DNA from: an uncultured Lachnospiraceae bacterium
GTDB taxonomy: Bacteria > Bacillota > Clostridia > Lachnospirales > Lachnospiraceae
Assembly: GCA_910579505.1 (NCBI GenBank)
Contig: CAJTTZ010000010.1
Span: forward strand, 62,001 to 126,000
Direction of reading: 5' to 3'
Length of the DNA stretch: 64,000 nucleotides
Part shown: positions 1-7,901 of the stretch, piece by piece
How the letters are laid out: every line of letters starts with the position of its first letter
Numbering within the stretch: position 1 is the first letter of the stretch
The notes under the pieces: generated by a model
What the model saw: only the letters and a program-made list of their open reading frames with translations
Database searches by the model: none
Told to the model about the DNA's origin: nothing
Translations under genes and position numbers: made by a program

Positions 1-1128
1 ATGTTCCGTGCCGTCTTACAGTCCAACAATAAAGTGCTCCGTGGTCTGATCTGCTCCCTTCTGCATCTCTCTGAACAGGAAGTCATATCCGTGGAAATCA
101 CCAATCCCATTATCTTGGGAGAAACAGTGACCGATAAGGAATTTCGGCTGGATATCAATGTCAATCTAAACAATCACACGCTGATCAATCTGGAAATGCA
201 GATTGCCAATAAGTTGAACTGGCGGGAACGATCAGTCATGTACCTTTGCCGCTCCTTTGACCATCTAAGTCATGGACAGAATTATTCGGAGACAAAGTCT
301 GCCATACATATCGGATTTCTGGACTATACTTTGTTTAATGAACGGCCGGAATTTTACGCGTCTTATAAACTGATAAACGTTAAAAATCACCAAAAATATA
401 GTGACAGTCTGACCTTAAATGTGGTAGACTTATCTCGGATAGATCTGGCGACAGCGGAAGACAAACACTATCATATTCACGAATGGGCACTGCTCTTTAA
501 ATCTACAACATGGGAGGAGATCAAAATGCTGGCATCCAAGGATGAATATCTACAGGAAGCGTCTGAAACCATATTCCGCATGAGCGCGGACGACCTGGTG
601 CGCAAAAGGTGCCGTGACCGGGAAGAGTATTATCAGGATTTGCGCAATTATGAGAGAAAAATTGAGTTGGATCGGATCGAGCACGAGCAGGATATTCGTA
701 ATTACAAGCTAAAGATCGAGCAGGAGCGCTTGGAGCACGAGCAGGATATTCGCGATTACAAGCAGAAGATTGAGCAGGACCGCTTAGAGCACGAGCAGGA
801 TATTCGCGATTACAAGCAAAAGATCGAGCAAGACCGCTTAGAGCACGAGCAGGATATTCGCGATTACAAGCAAAAGATCGAGCAGAACCGCTTGGAGCAC
901 GAGCAGAAGATTGAGCAGGAGCGCTTGGAGCACGAGCAGGATATTCGCGATTACAAGCAAAAGATCGAGCAAGACCGCTTAGAGCACGAGCAGAAGATTG
1001 AGCAGGACCGATTAGCACACGAACAGGCAATTGCCGAAAAAGATGCCTTGATCCGACAGCTCCTTGCGGAGAATGAAGCCCTTAAAAAGCAGGAAATATT
1101 TTCAACCATGCACGTTGTTCATCCATAA
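1..1128 (+). CDS. Rpn-family (PD-(D/E)XK) nuclease/transposase-like protein, 5' truncated
   Basis: The first part resembles Rpn family proteins (recombination-promoting nuclease, PD-(D/E)XK fold): a conserved stretch on cognate 'EITNPI' and 'INLEMQI' motifs, the latter being the usual acidic-x-Gln catalytic strand. Family members normally carry some 20-30 more residues before this point, so the true start probably lies before the window; the ATG at base 1 is likely internal. From about residue 215 the protein turns into a charged helix built on an 18-residue repeat (YKQKIEQDRLEHEQDIRD) in five near-complete and several 11-15 residue partial copies. It ends in a leucine-rich helix. Function is inferred from family: DNA cleavage that promotes RecA-independent recombination in E. 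coli RpnA. The repeat number is likely variable between strains. Confidence 0.75.
   Translation: MFRAVLQSNNKVLRGLICSLLHLSEQEVISVEITNPIILGETVTDKEFRLDINVNLNNHTLINLEMQIANKLNWRERSVMYLCRSFDHLSHGQNYSETKSAIHIGFLDYTLFNERPEFYASYKLINVKNHQKYSDSLTLNVVDLSRIDLATAEDKHYHIHEWALLFKSTTWEEIKMLASKDEYLQEASETIFRMSADDLVRKRCRDREEYYQDLRNYERKIELDRIEHEQDIRNYKLKIEQERLEHEQDIRDYKQKIEQDRLEHEQDIRDYKQKIEQDRLEHEQDIRDYKQKIEQNRLEHEQKIEQERLEHEQDIRDYKQKIEQDRLEHEQKIEQDRLAHEQAIAEKDALIRQLLAENEALKKQEIFSTMHVVHP
650..1020 (+). repeat. In-frame 54-bp tandem repeats coding a coiled-coil rod
   Basis: Units of 54 bp (18 codons) with shortened 33- and 45-bp variants, all keeping the reading frame. Codons for GAGCACGAGCAG and AAGATCGAGCAG recur almost unchanged. 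Eighteen residues equal five turns of alpha helix, so every copy presents the same face. Copy number change by slippage or unequal exchange would lengthen or shorten the rod without breaking the protein. Confidence 0.9.
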
Positions 1129-1155
1129 CTGTATTCCTCCTGTAAGCTTTCTGAC

Positions 1156-1177
1156 TCTGCTTATGCGCATAAGCAGA
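1156..1177. repeat. Perfect 22-bp palindrome
   Basis: TCTGCTTATGC followed directly by its reverse complement. The 18 bases at 1151-1168 recur exactly at 39803-39820 in the spacer before purF, so this is part of a dispersed element rather than a chance hairpin. Confidence 0.75.
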
Positions 1178-1215
1178 CTCGGTTCGCATGTTGCTCAGTG
1201 CTTCCATGCGCGCAG

Positions 1216-1271
1216 AAAGCCGCTATCTCCACGGGAACATATGGTTCCTGTTCCGTGAAGATAACGGCTTT
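1216..1271. terminator. Long imperfect hairpin, possible terminator
   Basis: Nested arms AAAGCCG/CGGCTTT, TATCT/AGATA, CACGG/CCGTG and GGAAC/GTTCC fold about 56 bases into one stem. It sits between two convergent genes, where a terminator is expected, but has only a short T run after the stem. The start of the left arm (ATGCGCGCAGAAAG, 1206-1219) is shared with 39815-39828. Confidence 0.5.
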
Positions 1272-1341
1272 GTAATTGTAATAACAGTCTTGTTGTAGAG
1301 CGGACAGCAAAAAAGGGCGCAAAAAAGCGCAGATCACCTAA

Positions 1342-1385
1342 GGCTTGGCTTGGCTTGGCTTGGCTTGGCTTGGCTTGGCTTGGCT
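1342..1385. repeat. Pentanucleotide tandem repeat (TGGCT)n
   Basis: Eight exact TGGCT units at 1346-1385 preceded by a partial GGCT. It lies in the convergent spacer, outside any promoter I can see, about 165 bases past the end of hemZ. Simple sequence tracts like this mutate by slippage. Confidence 0.95.
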
Positions 1386-1549
1386 AACCATTGTATCCTT
1401 TCGCGTCATTTTCTGTCAAAATAAAAAGGATGGCAATCCATTTTCACGAATCACCATCTCTTCATCCCACTATATATTCAATTTTTCTTGTTTATGACCT
1501 GTTCCAAAAAACAGCCGGACTCATTGCCCGAATTTCTGAGTCACAAAAG

Positions 1550-3151
1550 TCAGTTTCCCAAAAGCGCCCGTTTCCTCTCGATCATTTCATCCACCCTCTC
1601 GATATACTGGGTCACATCCTTCACATTCTCGCACCGCTCGATCCGATCGTCAGAAAACACGCCCTTGGTGATGGAACCGGCACCCAGCGCTGCGATTGTC
1701 TGCTTCTCCTCGTTGATCAGAATGTTGTAAATGCCATACTTACCCTGTCTGGAATAGCCCACATTCTCAAAATTGCCCGACATGTTTTTCTGGCGGTAAA
1801 GATAATAGGGCACCATGTCCAAAGCCGCCGCCCCGCGGGACGCGATCTCCATGATCTCCTCCGTGTTATTGTAGGCAGTCGCGCCGTGTTCCTCGATCCA
1901 TTTCCCCAGTTTGGAGGCACGTTTCACCGCAAGGGAATGCACCGTCAGGGCATCCGGCGAAAGCATCTTAACCGCCTCTATGGTATGCGCCACATCCGCC
2001 GCCGTCTCCCCGGGCAGCCCCAGAATGATATCCATATTGATATTGTCAAACCCGGTCTTTCTCGCCAGATGAAACGCCTCCTCCACCTGTTCCACGGTAT
2101 GCCGCCTGCCGATCAGGTCAAGGGTCTCCTGCTTCATGGTCTGGGGATTCACGGAAATTCTCGTCACACCGTTTTTCAGAAGCACCCGCAGCTTTTCCTC
2201 CGTGATGCTGTCGGCTCTCCCCGCCTCCACCGTGAACTCCTGCACAAAACTAAAATCAAACGCGCTCTTCAGTCTCGTAAGGAGCCGCGCCAGCTCCTGC
2301 GCCGACAGGGACGTGGGCGTGCCGCCGCCGATATAGACGGTGTCCAGTATCTTATCCCGCATCATTTCCGCCGTCGCATCAATCTCGCGCTCCAGCGCCG
2401 TCAGATAACTGCCCACCTTCTTTTTCCACGCGCCGATGGGATAAGAAGTGAAGGAACAGTACAGACAGGTGGTGGGGCAGAAGGGAATCCCCACGTAAAG
2501 GCTGTAGCCGTTCTCGTAATGCAGGGTGCGCAAAATCTCCTGCTCCCTCTTCGCGATATCCAACGCCAGCGCGGTTTTCTCCTCACTCACCAAATGCATG
2601 GTTTTCATGTAGTCGGCGGTTTCCGCCTCGCTTTTCCCCTGCTCCATCATGGTCATGGCAATCTTCGTGGGACGAATGCCCGTCAGATTCCCCCACGGCA
2701 GAGTCGTGCCCGTCTCCTCGCAGAGGGAGCGGTAGAAAAACCGCTTGAACGCATTTTTGTATTCCGGGGTGCCCGCCGGCTCCTGTGGCTGCCAAGTGTA
2801 CACATGGCTGTCTCCTTCCTCATTTGCCACTGCCGTTCCGTTCCTTATTTCAGTGTTATGTAAACTACCGTCAGGCCCAGCATTATGTAAACCACCATAA
2901 AATTCTGACACCGCTTTCTCACATCCAGTCTTTCCCGTTTCTATCTGCCGGGAACCTCTGATCATCCTCAGTGTCACCTCATCCACACCGAAAAACAGCT
3001 CCATCACCGGCTCGCCTTCCAGAATCCTTCTGTCCCTGACCTCTGAGTCCGGCGCCAGCATCCGCGGCTCACACTCCGGGTAAAAAGACTTCAAAAGCGC
3101 CTGTATGTCATATTCAAACTGTGTCTTGTTACTCTTTATGATCTGTATCAC
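1550..3151 (-). CDS. hemZ: Oxygen-independent coproporphyrinogen III oxidase-like HemZ (radical SAM)
   Basis: Radical SAM enzyme of the HemZ/HemN type, expected to act in anaerobic tetrapyrrole synthesis (oxidative decarboxylation of coproporphyrinogen III) in the cytoplasm. The [4Fe-4S]-binding CxxxCxxC is visible as CPTTCLYC (Cys225, 229, 232), followed by SFTSYP and the GGGTPT glycine motif. I chose the GTG start because it is preceded at good distance by ACGGAGG (3158-3164) and gives the usual MIQI N-terminus; an ATG nine codons upstream has no ribosome-binding site. Residues about 67-125 are a low-complexity Gly/Asn/Glu-rich stretch that looks like an insertion. Stands alone; HemN-family proteins also include other activities, so the precise reaction is family-based. 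Confidence 0.88.
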   Translation of the reverse strand: MIQIIKSNKTQFEYDIQALLKSFYPECEPRMLAPDSEVRDRRILEGEPVMELFFGVDEVTLRMIRGSRQIETGKTGCEKAVSEFYGGLHNAGPDGSLHNTEIRNGTAVANEEGDSHVYTWQPQEPAGTPEYKNAFKRFFYRSLCEETGTTLPWGNLTGIRPTKIAMTMMEQGKSEAETADYMKTMHLVSEEKTALALDIAKREQEILRTLHYENGYSLYVGIPFCPTTCLYCSFTSYPIGAWKKKVGSYLTALEREIDATAEMMRDKILDTVYIGGGTPTSLSAQELARLLTRLKSAFDFSFVQEFTVEAGRADSITEEKLRVLLKNGVTRISVNPQTMKQETLDLIGRRHTVEQVEEAFHLARKTGFDNINMDIILGLPGETAADVAHTIEAVKMLSPDALTVHSLAVKRASKLGKWIEEHGATAYNNTEEIMEIASRGAAALDMVPYYLYRQKNMSGNFENVGYSRQGKYGIYNILINEEKQTIAALGAGSITKGVFSDDRIERCENVKDVTQYIERVDEMIERKRALLGN

Positions 3152-3236
3152 AATAATCCTCCGTATCAGGGTCTCCAATGAAATTTTTTCTCCATCAGCC
3201 CAGTATTGACTTCCAAATAAATTTCATGCGATGACT

Positions 3237-4151
3237 CTATATGAAATCGTCGATCAGTTTTCTATATTTCTTATCCTCGCCTTCAAAGATTTCAGCACCT
3301 TCGCACATATATGCCTGAATCAGATACTCTCTTGCTTTCTCCATATTATGGCTCTCATAAAAGCTTTCTCCCAATCTTAACAAAATGAAGGGATTCCCAA
3401 TTCCGTCAGGACATTTCAATGCCTCATTCAGATACTCTATGGCGCTGTCATACTTGCCATCAAGGTATGACACGTCTCCCAACGCCGTATATAGCCACGT
3501 ACTCGCCTCCCAGTTATACTTTGGCAGCGGCACATACGCAAGCGCTTCAAGGAATAATTGTTTTGCCTTGTCAAGCTCCCCCTTTTCCGCGCACTCGTCT
3601 GCCCTGTTGCTTAAACTGGTAATTTTCTTATATGTCTTTTCGTCAAGTTCTTCGTTGCCCTTTCCAACGGCATTAGAATCATTCACGTTTAAACCGACAT
3701 TTCTGTCTGACTTTTCTGTGTTCTTCTTATCTGCCAAAAAATCTGCATATTTCTTATCATACTCTGTCAGACGCCAACCGTTTTTCACCGCACTGTGCAA
3801 ATTTTTACGGGCTTCCTCATAATTGCCGAGTTCATATTCCACTTTACCACGGTAGTATTCTTTTTCTCCTTTATCTCCTGTCTCTCTCTCCCTTTTTTCC
3901 GCTATATAATCCATTTTACCGATCCATTGCCGCATAACTTCTTTGTCACCGCAATCAATCGCATTTTCAATAATTCCCGCTACGACAGAAAAACTCTCCT
4001 CATGGTCTATTTTGTTTCCCGGAAGCAGCTCCCACATTTCATATAGAATTTCAAACGCCTTTTTATAATCGCCTTTTTCACTATAAAGGCACATTTCATC
4101 ATAACATTCTGTCATTCTGTCCCTTAGCTCTTCTTCTGTTAAAATTTCCAT
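3237..4151 (-). CDS. Tetratricopeptide-repeat protein, function unknown
   Basis: A 304-residue soluble protein without signal peptide or membrane segment. TPR-like helix pairs are visible near the N-terminus (GDYKKAFEILYEMWELLP), in the middle (YELGNYEEARKNL) and repeatedly near the C-terminus (LDKAKQLFLEALAY, YLDGKYDSAIEYLNEAL, ESHNMEKAREYLIQAY). Such repeats bind partner proteins; no enzymatic domain is visible. The ATG is selected by GGAGGG eight bases upstream; an upstream TTG in frame sits on the ribosome-binding site. It lies between hemZ and a phosphodiesterase gene with gaps on both sides, so the neighbours give no clue. Confidence 0.8.
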   Translation of the reverse strand: MEILTEEELRDRMTECYDEMCLYSEKGDYKKAFEILYEMWELLPGNKIDHEESFSVVAGIIENAIDCGDKEVMRQWIGKMDYIAEKRERETGDKGEKEYYRGKVEYELGNYEEARKNLHSAVKNGWRLTEYDKKYADFLADKKNTEKSDRNVGLNVNDSNAVGKGNEELDEKTYKKITSLSNRADECAEKGELDKAKQLFLEALAYVPLPKYNWEASTWLYTALGDVSYLDGKYDSAIEYLNEALKCPDGIGNPFILLRLGESFYESHNMEKAREYLIQAYMCEGAEIFEGEDKKYRKLIDDFI

Positions 4152-4297
4152 CCTGGTTCCCTCCAAATGTGTTTACTCCAGACACTCGGCTTATATTTTA
4201 TCAAAGAATACCTCACATATGCCCAGAAATGACTGCCGCTCTACCGATCCCACGGCATCCCCATTTTGTAACAGTTCAGCCTCCGGCTGCCCTGTTG

Positions 4298-4394
4298 CAG
4301 AATCTGCCCATTCCAAGTCGCCTACGGCGAGGGGCAGATTCTGTTTTGACCAAATCTACACATTCTTACGGACTTTGCAGCAAGTGCAAAGTCC
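4298..4394. other. Two adjacent hairpins after the phosphodiesterase gene
   Basis: GGACTTTGCA/TGCAAAGTCC (4370-4394, 10 perfect pairs, 5-base loop) lies just past the stop codon of the minus-strand phosphodiesterase gene. It is followed by CAGAATCTGCCC/GGGCAGATTCTG (4298-4343) with an inner TCGCC/GGCGA stem. The layout (stop, hairpin, AGAAT-containing hairpin) mirrors the six compound elements listed elsewhere, although the sequence differs. May act as terminator; no long T run. Confidence 0.6.
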
Positions 4395-4406
4395 TGATAT
4401 GAACGG

Positions 4407-5123
4407 TTACCCCATCTTGTCCCTTACCCCCGCCGCGTCAATGCCGGGATGGGTCAGATAGAGACGGCAGATCTGCTCCGTCATTTCCTTGGATATTCCA
4501 TATTTCACGGCAATATCGGAAACGCTTTTCCCTTTATCTACATCCCGCATAATCAGACGCAGTTTGTCCACAGAAAATACCGCCTCCGACGATTTTTTCC
4601 CGCCGTCCGCCTTTTCTTTATCAGACGCAGCCCGCCCGTTTTTTTGATCCGTGGAAACCTGTGTGTCCTGTACAATGTCCTTTCTGATAACCCGAAGCTC
4701 TCCCGTCTCCTCTTCCACTTCCACCACCGCCATGGTCACAGGCTGGGAGAAACGCCTCGGTCCACAGCTCCCGGGATTTAAGAAAAGGCAGTTTCCCTCC
4801 CTGCGCTCCTCATACTTATGCGAATGCCCATACACCGCCAGCTCATAACTTCCCATCTCTTTTGGCATATGCTTTTTATTATGTACCATAAAGACCTTCA
4901 GCCCGCAGACTTCCTCCGACAGACTTTCCGGCAGTCCCTCCGCCCACTCCTTGTCCGCATTCCCCCGGATGATATAGAGCGGCGCGATCTCCTTAAGGCT
5001 CTCCATCACCTTCGGCGTATTGATATCCCCCGCATGCAAAATCACATCGCACCCCCGCAGAATCTCCGCCACTTCCTCCCGCAGCTTCCCGTGCGTATCC
5101 GACAGCACACCGATCCGTTTCAT
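4407..5123 (-). CDS. YfcE/MJ0936-type metallophosphoesterase with C-terminal helical domain
   Basis: Residues 1-155 are a calcineurin-like phosphodiesterase: metal-binding motifs SDTHG (start), HAGD, IRGNAD, VHNKKH and YGHSHK, then FLNPGSCGPRR, all typical of YfcE-type enzymes that hydrolyse phosphodiesters such as bis-p-nitrophenyl phosphate; the natural substrate is unknown. After a Lys/Asp-rich linker (about 160-185) comes a 45-residue tail with a helix-turn-helix look (VSDIAVKYGISKEMTEQICRLY). I infer it may be a nucleic-acid or protein contact; this extension is absent from E. coli YfcE. ATG preceded by GGAGAGGGAC. It starts 62 bases after the end of enolase, on the same strand, with a stem-loop between. 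Confidence 0.85.
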   Translation of the reverse strand: MKRIGVLSDTHGKLREEVAEILRGCDVILHAGDINTPKVMESLKEIAPLYIIRGNADKEWAEGLPESLSEEVCGLKVFMVHNKKHMPKEMGSYELAVYGHSHKYEERREGNCLFLNPGSCGPRRFSQPVTMAVVEVEEETGELRVIRKDIVQDTQVSTDQKNGRAASDKEKADGGKKSSEAVFSVDKLRLIMRDVDKGKSVSDIAVKYGISKEMTEQICRLYLTHPGIDAAGVRDKMG

Positions 5124-5142
5124 GTCCCTCTCCTCTCAAAGC

Positions 5143-5175
5143 AACAGGCGCCTCCGCCTCCAAGAAGCGCCTGTT
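5143..5175. terminator. Stem-loop between enolase and phosphodiesterase genes
   Basis: AACAGGCGC and GCGCCTGTT form a nine-pair stem with a 15-base loop. On the plus strand the stem is followed by five T; on the minus strand, where the genes lie, the T run is weak. It could attenuate read-through from enolase or mark mRNA processing. Confidence 0.5.
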
Positions 5176-5185
5176 TTTATACTCT

Positions 5186-6583
5186 TTATATTTTATTGAA
5201 CGGCTCCTTGTAACACGCCACACTCCCAAGCTCCTCCTCAATCCTAAGGAGCTGGTTGTACTTCGCCACCCGGTCGCTCCTGCAGGGCGCGCCCGTCTTG
5301 ATCTGCCCGGCGTTCACCGCCACCGCCAGATCTGCGATAAAGGTATCTTCCGTCTCGCCGGAACGGTGGGAAATCACTGCCTTATAGCCGTTTTTCTGCG
5401 CCATCTCTATGGCGTCCATGGCCTCGCTGACTGTGCCGATCTGGTTCACCTTCACCAAGATCGCATTTGCCACCTGCAGCTTGATGCCCGCGTCCAGTCG
5501 CTTGGTATTCGTGACAAACAGATCGTCTCCCACAAGCTGGATTTTCTCACCCAGTTTTTTCGTCATCATCTGCCAGCCGTCCCAGTCGTCCTCCGCCAGC
5601 CCGTCCTCAATCGAGATAATGGGATAACGCTGCACCAGTTCCTCATAATAAGCCACCATCTCCTCGGTGCTCCTCGTAATCTCTGGAATCTCCCCGCAGT
5701 CCGGCGTCTGGCAGCCCGCCTCATAGCACGAAGACACAAAAGAACCTTCCGTCTCCTGCCTGTGCTGCTTTAACTCCGTCTCGCCCGGGAAATGATATAC
5801 CCCGTCCGCCTCATTATAAAGCTCGGAAGCCGCCACGTCCAGCGCAATCTTGATATCCTGCCCCGGCGTGTAGCCCGCCGCCTTGATGGATTCCACGATC
5901 AGGTCAAGCACTGCAAAGGCATCCGGCAGAGACGGCGCAAATCCGCCCTCGTCTCCGACACCCGTGGAAAGCCCCCTGTCGTTACATATTTTCTTTAAGT
6001 TGTGATAGATTTCCGCACAGATGCGAAGCCCGTCCGCAAAGCTCTCCGCCTGCACGGGCATAATCATAAACTCCTGAAAATCCACGGTATTGTCAGCGTG
6101 TTTGCCGCCGTTTAAAATGTTCATCATCGGCACTGGCAAAAGTCTCGTATACGCGCCGCCAAGATACCGGTAAAGCGGAATCCCCAGCGCCGCCGCGCCC
6201 GCCCTGGCACATGCCATGGAAACGCCAAGCGTGGCGTTGGCTCCCAGATTGCTCTTATTGTCCGTGCCATCCTGTTCAATCAACACGCGGTCAACCAGTC
6301 CCTGGTCAAAGGCGTCCATGCCAAGAAGCGCCTCCCTGATCTTCGTATTCACATTATTGACCGCCTTAGTCGTTCCCAGGCCAAAGTACACCGTCTCCCC
6401 GTCGCGGAGTTCCACCGCCTCAAACCGCCCGGTGCTGGCGCCGCTCGGGACAGCCGCCCGCCCCTTGTACTGGCAGCCGCCCACCTCCTTCTCCACGGTC
6501 ACCTCCGCCTCCACGGTGGGATTGCCGCGGGAATCCAATATCTGCCTTGCATGTACATCCACAATCCTCAGTTTGCTGCCCAT
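5186..6583 (-). CDS. eno: Enolase (phosphopyruvate hydratase)
   Basis: Converts 2-phosphoglycerate to phosphoenolpyruvate in glycolysis. Motifs: AVPSGASTG, GDEGGFAPS (about 210-218), SIEDGLAEDDWDGW, the catalytic lysine in LVKVNQIGT (Lys378) and SHRSGETED. At 465 residues it is longer than the usual 430 because of a stretch at about 266-304 with three cysteines (SSCYEAGCQTPDCGE) placed between conserved barrel segments. The start is fixed by AGAGGAGG upstream of ATGGGCAGC; an earlier in-frame start sits on the ribosome-binding site. gpmI, the preceding glycolytic step, is also in this window but far away. Confidence 0.97.
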   Translation of the reverse strand: MGSKLRIVDVHARQILDSRGNPTVEAEVTVEKEVGGCQYKGRAAVPSGASTGRFEAVELRDGETVYFGLGTTKAVNNVNTKIREALLGMDAFDQGLVDRVLIEQDGTDNKSNLGANATLGVSMACARAGAAALGIPLYRYLGGAYTRLLPVPMMNILNGGKHADNTVDFQEFMIMPVQAESFADGLRICAEIYHNLKKICNDRGLSTGVGDEGGFAPSLPDAFAVLDLIVESIKAAGYTPGQDIKIALDVAASELYNEADGVYHFPGETELKQHRQETEGSFVSSCYEAGCQTPDCGEIPEITRSTEEMVAYYEELVQRYPIISIEDGLAEDDWDGWQMMTKKLGEKIQLVGDDLFVTNTKRLDAGIKLQVANAILVKVNQIGTVSEAMDAIEMAQKNGYKAVISHRSGETEDTFIADLAVAVNAGQIKTGAPCRSDRVAKYNQLLRIEEELGSVACYKEPFNKI

Positions 6584-6655
6584 ATAAAAACCTCCTCTGC
6601 GCACTTTTTCTATCTAGTATGCGCAAAGGAGGTCTGAAACATGTATTCTACTTAT

Positions 6656-7750
6656 TTACTTTGCCGCCGTAATCGTGAGCGCGTGCATATATGCGTCGTC
6701 CCCTCTGGAACAGGTCACGGAAATTTTCTTCCCCTTCACCAGAACCTTACAGCCGACAGGAGCGGAAACCTTGTCCATCTTTAACTCCATCTCGCCCGCG
6801 GAAGTATCTAACAAAAGAATATTCTCCGTAGACTTTTCCTTCACCGTGCCGATCACCGTAGACTGTGACGAAGTGTCCACGGAAGCCGAGGAACTGTCCT
6901 TCACGCCCACGAGAGACGCCGCATGAAGGAAGTTGTCCGAACCTCTGAAATAAGTAACCATCATCTTATTTTCCGGCGTCAGTACCATGCCTTTGGACGT
7001 GTCCGTGCTGTCGTCGATCTTAATGGTAAAAGTCCCCTCGGAAGTTGCCAGATAAAGCGTTGACTCCTCAGAAGTATCCTTCACCGTTCCCGTCACGGAC
7101 CTCGTCTCGCCTGTGGGATTCACCATCGGTGTCTGCGTGTATGTCTGGGGGACCGTCCCTGTCTGGGACATGTCAGTTGAGGGAACGGGTGCCGCCGCCA
7201 CATCCGCAATACTGATGGCATGCATGTAAGCATCCTCGCCTCTCGCGCAGCTTACCACATACTTCCCGGACACCACCAGAACAGAGCAGTTGCTCAGATC
7301 CGTGTTCTTGTCAATTTTTAACTCCATTTCGCCCTGCGCCGTATCCAGATGCAGAACATCTTCCGTCGTCTTATCATTTACTGTCCCGACCACACTTGAA
7401 ACCTTTGAGGTATCCACGTTAACACTGGGGCTCTCCCCATTCTCCGAGATTGTGACCGCATGGAGATAGCCGTCGTTTCCGTTTGCCACCGACACACTGA
7501 TCTTCTTATCCGGCAGAAGCATCTTGCAGTTGCCTGTGCTCGTGCTCCCGTCAATTTTTATTTCCATTCTGCCGTCCGAGGTATCCAGATACAGCAGCTT
7601 GGCGGTAGTCCCCTCCATCACCTTTCCCTGCACCGTGGCGATGATTTCCTCCGCATGTACTTCCAGCTTTGCTGCCGTAGGTGCAAGCAGCATCCCGCAC
7701 GCTGCCAGAGCCGTCATACATATCTTTGCCGATCTTTTGTATTTTTTCAT
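6656..7750 (-). CDS. Secreted protein with four 62-residue repeats
   Basis: A 364-residue protein with a Sec signal peptide (MKKYKR, hydrophobic core, likely cleaved after VHA). The rest is four related units at about 40-101, 120-181, 219-280 and 299-360. Each has the pattern G-x-V...LxLDTxxGxMELKID...C.VL..GK.ISV..xRGxDxYMHAxTI, which predicts a small beta-sheet module resembling an OB/SH3-like barrel. Three of the four repeats carry a single Cys at the same place. Linkers are Ser/Thr/Pro-rich. No anchor, so it is probably released or bound to the wall by its repeats. I do not recognise the family; the copper- or carbohydrate-binding possibilities are speculative. Single gene with its own promoter. 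Confidence 0.8.
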   Translation of the reverse strand: MKKYKRSAKICMTALAACGMLLAPTAAKLEVHAEEIIATVQGKVMEGTTAKLLYLDTSDGRMEIKIDGSTSTGNCKMLLPDKKISVSVANGNDGYLHAVTISENGESPSVNVDTSKVSSVVGTVNDKTTEDVLHLDTAQGEMELKIDKNTDLSNCSVLVVSGKYVVSCARGEDAYMHAISIADVAAAPVPSTDMSQTGTVPQTYTQTPMVNPTGETRSVTGTVKDTSEESTLYLATSEGTFTIKIDDSTDTSKGMVLTPENKMMVTYFRGSDNFLHAASLVGVKDSSSASVDTSSQSTVIGTVKEKSTENILLLDTSAGEMELKMDKVSAPVGCKVLVKGKKISVTCSRGDDAYMHALTITAAK

Positions 7751-7808
7751 GCCCACTCCTCCATCCTATGTTGCGCAAGATTACCATAATAAATACTTAT
7801 GTAAATCT

Positions 7809-7838
7809 ATCATACAACATTTCTGGTAAAAAAAGCAA
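7809..7838 (-). promoter_or_regulatory. Sigma-A promoter of the four-repeat secreted protein gene
   Basis: On the minus strand TTGCTT, 18 bases, then TATGAT, about 55 bases before the start codon of the repeat protein. Confidence 0.6.
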
Positions 7839-7901
7839 GTGTTTTTCAAATTACCTAAATTTAATCACCGGCAAAGTCACACTCTCTAATTTCTTTTAAC
7901 G

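Larger units (their letters stand above)
1129..1549. other. Non-coding convergent spacer
   Basis: No gene is supported between the Rpn-like gene and the end of hemZ. It contains a perfect 22-bp palindrome, a long imperfect hairpin, a GCGC-A6-GCGC mini-hairpin near 1315, and a pentanucleotide tandem array, each listed separately. Confidence 0.7.

Noticed and set aside
650..1020. Possible CRISPR array
   Set aside because: The periodic units are in-frame coding repeats with no unique spacers.
521..1030. 169-codon minus-strand frame across the Rpn repeats
   Set aside because: Arg/Ala/Pro-rich antisense shadow of the 54-bp repeats; no start signal and no family likeness.
1391..2863. 490-codon plus-strand frame opposite hemZ
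   Set aside because: His/Arg/Leu-rich mirror of a clear radical SAM gene; no ribosome-binding site.
6641..6781. 46-codon plus-strand frame with a perfect AAAGGAGG site before its ATG
   Set aside because: Opposite the end of the four-repeat protein gene; composition looks antisense and I see no promoter. Kept only as a curiosity.
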